Shown: positions 26,745 through 35,468 of the stretch, one piece after another
Position numbering within the stretch: the stretch's first letter is position 1
How the letters are laid out: the number at the start of each line of letters is the position of its first letter
Origin: Psychrobacter frigidicola
GTDB lineage: Bacteria; Pseudomonadota; Gammaproteobacteria; Pseudomonadales; Moraxellaceae
Direction of reading: 5' to 3'
Length of the DNA: 64,000 bases
Assembly: GCF_007997305.1 (NCBI RefSeq)
Contig: NZ_VORZ01000001.1
Location: forward strand, 558,001 to 622,000
Translations under genes and position numbers: made by a program
Notes under the pieces: generated by a model
The model's database searches: none
The model's input: the letters and a program-made list of their open reading frames with translations, nothing else
Told to the model about the DNA's origin: nothing

Positions 26745-27896
26745 CTAACGTAACTCATCAACGACCGCCAACATAGCAACTAACGAGGCTTCCCCTAATT
26801 TAATAGAGCGCTCTGGTGACCAACCTGTCTCCGCGTCGGGTACATTATCGTTATCTTTAAAAGGCATCTCTAAAGTGTTGGCAAGACAGTCAAAACGTTC
26901 GGCCACCCAGTTGGTTGCAACAGTCATGTTCGCTGTACCCGGCGCATCAACGTCATAGCCAAATTCAGACTGAAAATCAGCACTGGCTATTTTTAATACT
27001 TCTGAAAACCTATTTCGTAGACGCGCGAGGCGGTCATTATAACTTGGCGTACCTTCAGAGCCGGCAAGGAACACAAAAGGTAATGCTTCATCACCGTGCA
27101 CATCATAAAACAGGTCAACACCAGTCGCTTCCATTTTATTAACCACATGAAATACCTCAGGGCTTTTTTCTAAACTTGGCTTTAACCATTCACGGTTTAG
27201 GTTAGTACCGACTGCGTTCGTACGGAGATGTCCGCGCGCACTACCATCAGGATTCATATTAGGCACAATATAGAAATTGGCTTTATCTAATAACAACTTA
27301 GCAGTGGCATTGTCACTATCTAACAAGCTATGCATTAGACCATCGACTAGCCATTCAGCCATCGTCTCACCAGGATGCTGACGCGCAGTAATCCAAATAT
27401 TGTGTTTGCTCTTATTATCATTGCCTTCGTTATTGCTATCATCCTCACTAATTTTAACTAAGGTTAAGTCGCGCTTATCAAGGGTCTCTCCCAAATGCTC
27501 TAAAGTCACTAACGGATGCAGTTGTACGGCTGCTAATAAATCTTGATGACGTTCGTAACTGTAAGGGGCAAAATAAGCAATTTGAATGGTTTCATACTCC
27601 ATATCTACCACTATGGTTAACTTTCCGTTTTTATAAGAGGTTGGCAGACGAAACCAATGCTGACGATCGGTTGAGGCAACCGCTTGGTAGTTCTCCCACC
27701 CTTCAAGGTATGACGCCTCACCTGCATTAAGAATGTTAAGAATATATTGCTCGCCAACCTGACCGGTTACACGAAAGTTAAACCATTGGAAAAACTCGCC
27801 ACCAACGTCCGGACGAATAGCCAATTGAATGTCTTTTTTATTTTCTAAATTAATAACGTCAATATTACCGGCATCGAAATTATCAGTGATATGCAT
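26745..27896 (-). CDS. M14-family zinc carboxypeptidase, cytosolic type
   Basis: The 383-residue protein lacks a signal peptide. An N-terminal beta-rich domain (FFQWFNFRVTGQVGEQYILN; residues ~1-125) precedes the M14 peptidase domain. Zinc ligands are in ARQHPGETMAEW (HPGE, residues ~172-183) and DLFYDVHGDEA (His). NMNPDGSARGHLRTNAVGTN carries the substrate-binding Asn/Arg motif. This layout is that of cytosolic carboxypeptidase-like (Nna1/CCP) M14 enzymes found in many Proteobacteria; their bacterial substrates are unknown. AAGGAAAA precedes the ATG. Confidence 0.87.
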   Translation of the reverse strand: MHITDNFDAGNIDVINLENKKDIQLAIRPDVGGEFFQWFNFRVTGQVGEQYILNILNAGEASYLEGWENYQAVASTDRQHWFRLPTSYKNGKLTIVVDMEYETIQIAYFAPYSYERHQDLLAAVQLHPLVTLEHLGETLDKRDLTLVKISEDDSNNEGNDNKSKHNIWITARQHPGETMAEWLVDGLMHSLLDSDNATAKLLLDKANFYIVPNMNPDGSARGHLRTNAVGTNLNREWLKPSLEKSPEVFHVVNKMEATGVDLFYDVHGDEALPFVFLAGSEGTPSYNDRLARLRNRFSEVLKIASADFQSEFGYDVDAPGTANMTVATNWVAERFDCLANTLEMPFKDNDNVPDAETGWSPERSIKLGEASLVAMLAVVDELR

Positions 27897-28089
27897 AAAT
27901 TTTCCTTAATCAGGTTCTATAATAATATTTTAAAAGTCGCAGTCAGGGCAATTAATATCTATCTTTACCATTATAAACTCAAATATAACATTTTTTCGAC
28001 AGTTGTAATCTCTCATTCAATTTCTTAGTATAATTTCTAAAACAACACTAACAACAGATTAGAAATTATTATTTTAGCAAGCTATCTAT

Positions 28090-28760
28090 GTTGAGCCCTG
28101 CCCTTTTTAAGTAAGGTCTGAATGTAATTCAAAGTTATGGTGAGAGCTCGAACGGTGTATGGTGAGAAAATAGTATCTTTGCTTATCCAGTAGATGAAGA
28201 GACTGGGCTCAAATTGTGTTTTGAGCTATGCTTTCAATTGTGATCAACGCCATAGCGCTGTTTGGTCTTAGTATGCGCCACTCTAACCAGTAGTTCACAC
28301 TGGCTTCTGTGGATATTCTGCTCACTAATGCTATGACTTATTCAGTCATAGTAGCTTGATGGTTTAACGTTTAATACACGACACATAAGAGTAATGCTAA
28401 AGGTTTTCTGGTTGGCTTTAATCAAAGCATACTCCACGAGCTATCTTTGGCAAAGCACGCTGTGGCCTTTTTTAATACCTCATGCTCGTCTTTAGCTACT
28501 TTCAGCCCCCAACTTGAGCATTTTTTCTCTTTTATAATAGCCATCAATTGCGGATCGTATTCTTTAGTGCTTTTGAGTTTACCTTCACTCGCTTTATCTT
28601 GCCAATTGGATAACGTTTGCATCGTTATTCATACCTGCCGAGCCGTAGCACTCAAGTTACCGTTGTTGTCTGCAGTTTTTTTGACAGCTTCTACTTTAAA
28701 TTCTGCACGATAGCTCTGCATTTCCTCGTCATGGTAAACTCCTCGTCGAGTGGTCAGCTT
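28090..28760 (-). mobile_element. IS3-family insertion sequence remnant
   Basis: Pieces of both IS3 orfs are visible on the minus strand. OrfA appears as EEMQSYRAEFKVEAVKKTAD (near 28720-28640), then after a frame break LSNWQDKASEGKLKSTKEYD to FAKDSSW (28422-28622). The start of OrfB follows as FSITLMCRVLNVKPSSYYDW and KTKQRYGVDHN, interrupted by stops. OrfB's DDE catalytic core is missing. The element is dead; its ends and target duplication could not be located with certainty, so the borders are approximate. Confidence 0.75.
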
Positions 28761-29125
28761 ACCAAGTTTATCTCCATTATTTCTTCAGCATAGCTCAGCT
28801 CAAAAGGCTTTTAGAGGATGTGCTTTCATGTGTTTTATCCTTAATTTCTAACATAGCATAAGGACCATATGTTAAACCAGCGCCACTATTGCATTGAGTT
28901 CTGAGGATTTTTTTTGCTTGTCATAAACACACTCAATAGAGTTTCCATGTCCATACTTGCTAATTCAGACGTTTAGTACGCCATAGGCAGATACACACGT
29001 GATGAGTAGCAGCAGAATTTTTATAATATTTTTTAATTGCACTAGTATACATTTGAGTGTAAACAATGGGTAGGCATGACACTAGAATGCCATAACATTA
29101 ACTCTAAACTATTAGTGAGTCAGCT

Positions 29126-30472
29126 ATGCAAAGTAACCAGTATCATTATTTTAAAACATCACACCATAATCGTGTTATAGGTGCATTGGCGATCAGTAGC
29201 CTATTAGTGATAATCGGTGGCTGCGACAATACCATAAGAAATAATGGAACTGATGCTGTTACAGACATGATTACTCATAATCAGACAGCTATTGATAACC
29301 AAGCGCTTTCAACTGAGGTAGTGAATACTGTCGCAACATCCGAGGGTAATGCTGAAGTCGTCACTGCCAACAATCAATTCGCCATTGAGATGTATCAGCA
29401 GATAAATGGGCAGCCGCAGCAAGCAGAAAAAAACGTATTTTTCTCGCCGTATAGCTTGTCTACGGCGATGGCCATGCTATACGCCGCAGCGGAAGGGGAA
29501 ACGAAAGCACAAATTCAGAAAACCTTTAATTATCCGTCAATGGATATACTCAACCCCAATAGCACCGCGCTTTATAATCAATTTAATAAACCCAATCCCG
29601 ACTACAAACTTGCCACCGTCAATGACTTATGGATGCAACAAGGGCTAACCCTCAATAAGTCGTACGCAGATACAGTGAAACATTATTACAGCGGCCAAGT
29701 GACCGCTCTTGATTTTGAAGGCAGTCCTGATCCCGCGCGTCAGACTATGAATAAAAAAATTGCTGAGAAAACCAATCAGTTGATTCCTGAATTACTACCC
29801 AAGGGTAGCATTCAATCTGATACTGCCGTGGTACTAACCAACGCCGTCTATTTTAAGGGGGATTGGACCCTGCCTTTTACGGCTGCAAAAACCAGTGCCC
29901 AGCCTTTTTATAATGCTATAGGCAGAGCCTCTACCGTCCAGATAATGCAGCAACAGTCTTATTTTGACTATTATGAGGACAAACAGGTACAGATCGTACA
30001 ATTGCCTTACAAGGGTGACAACTTATCCATGCTCGTGGTATTACCCAAATTCAACGACAAGCTTGCTATGCAGCAGTTAGCCAAGCGTTTAAGTGCGACT
30101 AAAATTGAACAATGGAGTGTAGGCTTAGTAAGGCAAGACGTGAACCTTCATCTGCCAAAATTTAAGTTAGATGCGCGTTATCAGATGAAAACATTGCTCG
30201 CTGATATGGGTATGCCAAAAGCGTTTCAGAATGGGGCTGAATTTAACTTATTTTCTGATGGCCCACCGATAAAGCTCGATGAGGTTTATCATCAAGCAGT
30301 AGTCACCGTCGATGAAAAAGGGACGGAAGCGGCAGCAGCGACGGCTGCTGTGGGTATGTATACTGGTATGTCTTATCCTGTGCAATTTAAAGCCGATCAT
30401 CCATTTATGTTTATCATAAAAGAAAATAAAACCGATGCGATATTGTTTTTGGGGCAAGTGAATAAACCTTAG
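29126..30472 (+). CDS. Serpin-family protease inhibitor lipoprotein
   Basis: The 448-residue protein has an N-terminal hydrophobic segment ending LLVIIGGC, a lipobox, then a ~45-residue linker and a full serpin domain: NVFFSPYSLSTAMAMLYAAA, TAVVLTNAVYFKGDWTLPF, LSMLVVLPK, and the C-terminal HPFMFIIKENKTDAILFLGQ. The reactive-centre hinge reads DEKGTEAAAATAAVGMY, the small-residue hinge of inhibitory serpins. Aligned without gaps to antitrypsin, P1 falls on the Thr of MYTGMS, though a neighbouring Tyr or Met may be the true P1. As a lipoprotein it would guard the envelope against serine proteases. GTGAG precedes the ATG. Confidence 0.92.
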   Translation: MQSNQYHYFKTSHHNRVIGALAISSLLVIIGGCDNTIRNNGTDAVTDMITHNQTAIDNQALSTEVVNTVATSEGNAEVVTANNQFAIEMYQQINGQPQQAEKNVFFSPYSLSTAMAMLYAAAEGETKAQIQKTFNYPSMDILNPNSTALYNQFNKPNPDYKLATVNDLWMQQGLTLNKSYADTVKHYYSGQVTALDFEGSPDPARQTMNKKIAEKTNQLIPELLPKGSIQSDTAVVLTNAVYFKGDWTLPFTAAKTSAQPFYNAIGRASTVQIMQQQSYFDYYEDKQVQIVQLPYKGDNLSMLVVLPKFNDKLAMQQLAKRLSATKIEQWSVGLVRQDVNLHLPKFKLDARYQMKTLLADMGMPKAFQNGAEFNLFSDGPPIKLDEVYHQAVVTVDEKGTEAAAATAAVGMYTGMSYPVQFKADHPFMFIIKENKTDAILFLGQVNKP

Positions 30473-30519
30473 TTGGCGGCAATAGATAAAGAGTTAAGTA
30501 GCCAACAAAAAGGATAATC

Positions 30520-30807
30520 ATGTTAAATTTTTTAAAACATAAAAAGGAAGATAGCTGGGTTGATACTGCAATAATAATAGTTATACGCCTTATGATTACG
30601 AGCTTTTCTGTGGTATTAGGCTATTTACTAGCTTCCGCTGCCACGATGGGACCACCTATTGCACCCCATATTTGGAATGGTGGTCTGGATGGCGGTATTA
30701 GAATAAGCATTATCATTATTAGTTTTGGCTCGTGTGCTGCTGTATTGATTTGGTTTGTTTGGACACTATGTAGTGATGTTTATCGAATTATTATTCGTAC
30801 CAAATAA
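30520..30807 (+). CDS. Small two-helix membrane protein, unknown function
   Basis: The 95-residue protein has two hydrophobic segments (IIIVIRLMITSFSVVLGYLL and IIIISFGSCAAVLIWFVWTL) separated by a Gly/Pro-rich loop, with a basic N-terminus. AAAGGA precedes the ATG. It follows the serpin gene by 47 bp on the same strand and may be co-transcribed. No family was recognised. Confidence 0.6.
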   Translation: MLNFLKHKKEDSWVDTAIIIVIRLMITSFSVVLGYLLASAATMGPPIAPHIWNGGLDGGIRISIIIISFGSCAAVLIWFVWTLCSDVYRIIIRTK

Positions 30808-30845
30808 ACGTCTAGTGAGCTAACTCCCAAAAGAAGGATTATAAA

Positions 30846-31172
30846 ATGCGCTTTTTATATCGCATACCTATTTTGCTCATAACGTTTTTGTCCATGCAAA
30901 CTGTATGGGCTTGTATGCCGCATTCACCAAATGATGTATTTTTTAGCCGTCTACAGTCATCACAACCCTCGCTGATGGATAGTCAGCAAAAAGGTTTTAA
31001 TTTAGAGTTCAGCAATCACCGCTTCGTTTTTCGCACCCTTAAAACTTGGTTTATGTACTCTACACCGAAGCAATGGCAAAGTGATTTTCAGCTGAAAGGC
31101 ATTGAGCCAAATGACTTGATTATTGGTTTGGCTTATAATACAGATGAAGATCAAGCTTATTACTTACAGTAG
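30846..31172 (+). CDS. Small exported protein of unknown function
   Basis: The 108-residue product has a typical signal peptide (RIPILLITFLSMQTVWA, cleavage likely after WA) followed by CMPHSPNDVF, so it could instead be a lipoprotein with an imperfect lipobox. The mature part has no recognised domain. AGAAGGA precedes the ATG, and the gene lies 38 bp after the preceding small membrane protein in the same direction. Confidence 0.6.
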   Translation: MRFLYRIPILLITFLSMQTVWACMPHSPNDVFFSRLQSSQPSLMDSQQKGFNLEFSNHRFVFRTLKTWFMYSTPKQWQSDFQLKGIEPNDLIIGLAYNTDEDQAYYLQ

Positions 31173-31371
31173 CTACAAGCCAGTGCTTATTAAATAGCTC
31201 TACCCTTTGGTTAGGACTTAAACTTGTAGTGATGTTGACAACAATTTTTTGATATAGTTGTCGTGTACTTCGTAATGTATATAACGTTGAATTTTGAGAT
31301 TAAATAGAATTATTTTTGAGTTGTAAACATAACAAAGACCTACTATATGCCAATCATTCAATGCATACCAT

Positions 31372-32298
31372 TTACTGTAAGTAACCTTTTATAGGAACAA
31401 TATCAGGTGGAATCTCACTTTCTCCTAAGGCTTCTAGTAGGTTAATTTCGATAGTGCGCGATATCGTCGTCAGTGGCAAATGGTTGGCAGCCACACCAAA
31501 AGGATCCGTTATCTCTTCACTGAGCGCATCGAGACCGAAAAAAGTGTAGGCAATGACGCCGCAGACTAAAGGGGTGACCCAGCCTAAAGAATTTGCCAAG
31601 CCAAAAGGCAACATAAAGCAATACAGATAAGTCGTGCGATGCACCAATAGGATGTAAGCAAATGGCAGGGGTGTACTATGAATGCGCTCACAGGCAGCCA
31701 AGACCACTGTCATAGATGTCAGACGTTCATCCATATTTTGTATCATAAGATCCGAGGTTAGCTGCTGGCGGCGACTATAGCCGAGCTGTTTGCCCAGCAG
31801 TCGCATGAGATACTCGGGTAGGTTTCGCGCTTGGCGCATGCTGTCGTGATATTCAGGCTCTACAAAACGGTCAACGTCTTCCCACGGCGACGTACCCCGA
31901 AGTCGATGACGCAGCGCATGAGTAAAAGCAATGTTAAGGTGAATCATACGTTGCTGGGTCTGCCGTCCGGTTTCTGTTTCCTCATCTATAAATGAGAGCA
32001 CTTGACGCGTTAAGCTACGCGAATCAAATACCAACTGACCCCACAAGCACCGACCCTCCCACCAGCGCTGATAGCTGGCATTGTTACGAAAACCTAAAAA
32101 CAGAGACAACGCGATGCCCAGCAAGGTAAATGGCGCGGTACTATAAGAGGTAAAATAGCTTGGAATCCAGTGCTGAACCGCTGATATTAAGGCACTAAGC
32201 AGGGTAATGAGTAAAACTTGGGGATAAATGTGTGGAATTACAGAGCCGCGCAGGGTAAAAAGGATTTTGAATGCATTTGGTGTCTGCCGGATTATCAT
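31372..32298 (-). CDS. Bestrophin-family channel protein
   Basis: The 308-residue protein carries the bestrophin core: FTLLGIALSLFLGFRNNASY then QRWWEGRCLWGQLVFDSRSL (residues ~58-95), the family's most conserved stretch, and FGLDALSEEITDPFG with the acidic cluster near the C-terminus. Bacterial bestrophins form pentameric ion channels in the inner membrane; ion selectivity varies. AGGAAG precedes the ATG. It is a single gene between the serpin group and the 33-40 kb catabolic operon, with no sign of linkage to either. Confidence 0.9.
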   Translation of the reverse strand: MIIRQTPNAFKILFTLRGSVIPHIYPQVLLITLLSALISAVQHWIPSYFTSYSTAPFTLLGIALSLFLGFRNNASYQRWWEGRCLWGQLVFDSRSLTRQVLSFIDEETETGRQTQQRMIHLNIAFTHALRHRLRGTSPWEDVDRFVEPEYHDSMRQARNLPEYLMRLLGKQLGYSRRQQLTSDLMIQNMDERLTSMTVVLAACERIHSTPLPFAYILLVHRTTYLYCFMLPFGLANSLGWVTPLVCGVIAYTFFGLDALSEEITDPFGVAANHLPLTTISRTIEINLLEALGESEIPPDIVPIKGYLQ

Positions 32299-32868
32299 GT
32301 AAACTTCCTAGCGATGAGGTCTGTGAGTGCGCCTTTAAATCTACAGTATTATTTCAATATAGAGTCGGAAGTTGTAAAGCTTAAACTGTCCTACTCAGCG
32401 AAATAATTTTAGCGTCAACCGACAGACTGCTTTTTTAGCGCACGTTAATTAAAATTTAAAGTAAATTTTAACACAACTATTCATCAGCTAGTGAACTTGC
32501 CTGAGCTAAACGTACCTGAGCATTGCTTTTAGACTTTAGATATCAGTGCGTGGAATTTCGCCCTTTTAGCAGCAACACATCAGCTATATTTAGGTTTTTC
32601 TTTTATTTTAAAAGTTCTCTTCTAGCAGGGTTCCCTTCTAGATAATCTTCGACATTATCTGATGAATCACTCATGCCTTACTCCTTTTAGCACTCTTTGA
32701 GCATCACAATAACAGCAGACTACCAAACTAAATTTTCATACTGGACTTATCGCTATCGTTGATCAAGGTTGGCATCAACATTAATAGCTTTAACTAACAA
32801 TCAATTTATTTCAAGAAATAGATGAAAAAACATGGTTTTAAACCTATTCTTGAAAGTCTTATCATAGT
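32299..32868. other. Intergenic region holding only a tiny ORF
   Basis: Between the bestrophin start and the end of the catabolic operon. Apart from the 23-codon frame at 32603-32674, no gene, hairpin with T-run or repeat was recognised. Confidence 0.4.
32603..32674 (-). CDS. Possible 23-residue micropeptide or gene stub
   Basis: AAAGGAGTAAGGC, a very strong ribosome-binding site, lies at ideal distance before ATG 32674. The frame encodes 23 residues, starting MSDSSDNVEDYLEGN, and ends TAA. It could be a genuine small protein or the preserved start of a deleted gene. No family was recognised and the length alone proves nothing. Confidence 0.3.
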   Translation of the reverse strand: MSDSSDNVEDYLEGNPARRELLK

Positions 32869-33594
32869 CTACACGCCACCTGCCCCTTTACTTGACGCTT
32901 CGCTATTTTCGACCAGTATCGCTGCAGCACTTTTCTTAAGTGTTGCCCACTGCCCATCATCAATATAAATACCTTCTTTCCAAGCGCGTTTATGCGTTGC
33001 AAACAGCTCGTCCGTTGACACTTTACGGTCAAAGTGTTCGATTTCTTGTTCAATATCAAAATTCGATGTCGCAAGCTCAATAACCATATCATTGGTATTG
33101 TAATTGTCCTGTGCTTCATTAAAATAATAGATATCAGGATAGACAAAACCTTGATTCAAGGTAAATAAAGTATGCTTCGGTGCTGTACCATTATCCCATT
33201 TAGCCAGACAAGCGATACCTTTTGCAGCCAGATTTACCAGCTCACTATAGGCTAACCAGCGGTTATGACAGTTGTGTAAATAGATTTTAAAATGCTCACG
33301 ATTGCCCATTTTTTCAAGCGCATAATCCATCACTACTGGTAGGTGACAGACTAAGCTACTTCCATGTAAATCTAAGCTGATTTCACCCTCGCCTTGAGAG
33401 ACAATATCAATAGGCATATCACGCTCAGACAGAATAAAAGGACTGGCATTGTTAAAGTGTAGGATACCGTTGAGGCCAGCCATCTGTAGCTCTGCCACCA
33501 TAGAGGCAATCAAATCTGCTTCACCTACTTCACGCTGCATGCCTAAAAAGGCTTTGTTTACCGTCGTGACGATTTCATTATGCGATACGATCAT
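32869..33594 (-). CDS. DUF3726-like protein, last gene of the putative betaine catabolic operon
   Basis: The 241-residue soluble protein begins MIVSHNEIVTTVNKAFLGMQ and contains EADLIASMVAELQMAGLNGI, which I associate with DUF3726, a family without known function. No signal peptide, membrane segment or catalytic motif is evident. AAGGAGCG precedes the ATG at 33594. It lies 58 bp behind the 570-residue gene and closes a six-gene run on the minus strand with BCCT, M19-like, ALDH and RidA-like genes. Its role must relate to the same substrate, by context only. Confidence 0.65.
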   Translation of the reverse strand: MIVSHNEIVTTVNKAFLGMQREVGEADLIASMVAELQMAGLNGILHFNNASPFILSERDMPIDIVSQGEGEISLDLHGSSLVCHLPVVMDYALEKMGNREHFKIYLHNCHNRWLAYSELVNLAAKGIACLAKWDNGTAPKHTLFTLNQGFVYPDIYYFNEAQDNYNTNDMVIELATSNFDIEQEIEHFDRKVSTDELFATHKRAWKEGIYIDDGQWATLKKSAAAILVENSEASSKGAGGV

Positions 33595-33652
33595 GTCTCA
33601 ACGCTCCTTGTTGTACGAATAAATATGTCAGTAACTGGCTCGTTTTCGATTA

Positions 33653-35365
33653 CTAGTCTAAGACTGGCAATAAGGGAAATAACCACTCATCGCTATGTAC
33701 TTCATCAAATAACGGCGCACCTTGGAACAAGGTCACACGCACCCAGCGGTCAGATCTTGGATCAAATTTGGTGGCGCCAAACATCGATAACTTACAGCGT
33801 AACAGATGCATAGGTAAGGCGGTTTTTTGCAGCACATTAATTTGAATATCACCCATCTTTTTATGGCCCATGGTCCAAACTCGTCGAGCAATTGAGCGGT
33901 ACTTTGGCTGCCCTAAAATGAACTCTGAAATAAGCTGCTGCGAATCGGCTTGCTGCAAGGCTAAATATAAAGCATTCGCTTGCCGGCCAATATCTAACAG
34001 AAACTCTTTATCGTCGCCATGTTCTTGACCGCGTATACCCATTCTTGGCTCTTCTTTATCTTCAGAGCGATACCAAAACCAGTAAACATTATCTTCTGCT
34101 CCAAAATCAATGTTGATTGCCCATTGATAACGATCCTCTAAGACGTCTATAAGCTCTTGCACGATTTTACCACTGGGTAGCGACATACTCTCATCTGCAT
34201 TGACTTGCTCGGCGAACCCATCAACGCGCTCAGGATAAAGCTCCATCATGCAAGAGATAATGACCTCTTGGCTCTCAAAACTAAGATGGTCATTGCGCTG
34301 TAAAAATTCAGCCCAAGTGCTACAGACTGCAAGTTCAGTTGTGAGATTATTCTGCAACTTTGTCAGCTCATCAACGACGATACTATTAAGTAGGATTTGT
34401 GGCTCATTAATAGTAACCACTTCAGAGAAATGCTGGATGGCGCGATTCATTAAACTTGAGAATTTTTGTATTTTGTTATGGTTAGCTTCAGGCTCGATAT
34501 CACAGACCAACACGGCTTGTAATGCGCCTTCACGGGTACTTAACCATTGATCGACGACACAAGGATGGTTAATTAAATAAGGGGCCATTCCAAGACCGGT
34601 GGCATTACCAATACCTAAATAACGCTTGATCTCTGTATGTAAGCTAACTGCTTTATCGCCACCTTTTTGCTTAGCCAAATAGTCCACCAAATCAAGGCTG
34701 AATTCACGCAGTAGATAGACCGCACACATCTGCGCGCGAAAAGACTGATTAAAATCTTCGCTATGATCTAACGGTTTAAAGTCAAAAATACCAAACTTGC
34801 CATTGCCATAGACGGCAGTAGTACGCAGGATATAACCGACTTGTGCCAGTACATCAAGGTCAGGCTGCTGCCCCTCAGCAAGCGAGCTAACGATATGATC
34901 GAAGACCCGCACGCTTTTATTTGCCCGTGCCAACACCATAACCATATTAGAATTGCGCCCTGCTTCTTGTAGCGGCACATTTGCTTTTAGGTTTGCCAAT
35001 AACTCATCGCCTATTTCGCCATAAACCAAAGCAAACGTCACATCCCACTTTTGCGCAATCACGCGATCGTTACGTTCTTCATCGGCAATTTGGTTGCAGA
35101 ATACGACTAAGTGATAAACGTGCTCAGGCGTTTGCAAGCGGTAAATCACTTGCCCGTAGCCATCCGTATCTAAATCCCATAGATGCTTGCTTAACGTCCA
35201 ATTTTCTTTATCAATTTTACGTAGCAATGAGCGCACAAAGCTGATACGGGTTTGGTGCATCGCGCCCAGCCTTTCAGAGTGCATCACTACATCAGGTGTA
35301 CGGAAGCTGACGGCGTCTAAATTTCCATTAGCTAGCTTTTCATTGTTTGGCAAAGTATGTTCCAT
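33653..35365 (-). CDS. Unknown 570-residue cytoplasmic protein of the catabolic operon
   Basis: No domain was recognised. The protein starts MEHTLPNNEKLANGNLDAVS, has no signal peptide or membrane helix, and is mixed alpha/beta by composition. Conserved-looking stretches include HYEDATR-free central parts such as YGNGKFGIFDF and FWYRSEDKEEPRMGIRGQEH. AAGGTGA precedes the ATG at 35365. It sits between the BCCT transporter and the DUF3726 gene with short spacers (103 and 58 bp), so it is almost certainly co-expressed. It may be an enzyme of the pathway or an accessory protein; it is the largest unexplained gene in the window. Confidence 0.75.
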   Translation of the reverse strand: MEHTLPNNEKLANGNLDAVSFRTPDVVMHSERLGAMHQTRISFVRSLLRKIDKENWTLSKHLWDLDTDGYGQVIYRLQTPEHVYHLVVFCNQIADEERNDRVIAQKWDVTFALVYGEIGDELLANLKANVPLQEAGRNSNMVMVLARANKSVRVFDHIVSSLAEGQQPDLDVLAQVGYILRTTAVYGNGKFGIFDFKPLDHSEDFNQSFRAQMCAVYLLREFSLDLVDYLAKQKGGDKAVSLHTEIKRYLGIGNATGLGMAPYLINHPCVVDQWLSTREGALQAVLVCDIEPEANHNKIQKFSSLMNRAIQHFSEVVTINEPQILLNSIVVDELTKLQNNLTTELAVCSTWAEFLQRNDHLSFESQEVIISCMMELYPERVDGFAEQVNADESMSLPSGKIVQELIDVLEDRYQWAINIDFGAEDNVYWFWYRSEDKEEPRMGIRGQEHGDDKEFLLDIGRQANALYLALQQADSQQLISEFILGQPKYRSIARRVWTMGHKKMGDIQINVLQKTALPMHLLRCKLSMFGATKFDPRSDRWVRVTLFQGAPLFDEVHSDEWLFPLLPVLD

Positions 35366-35468
35366 ATAGCTATCACCTTAAATAATGGGTTAAGCCAATA
35401 ATTTACTTGATAATTCTAATGACTGGTGTCCATTAGCAAATAAATTACCCGCTATATCAATGACGACC

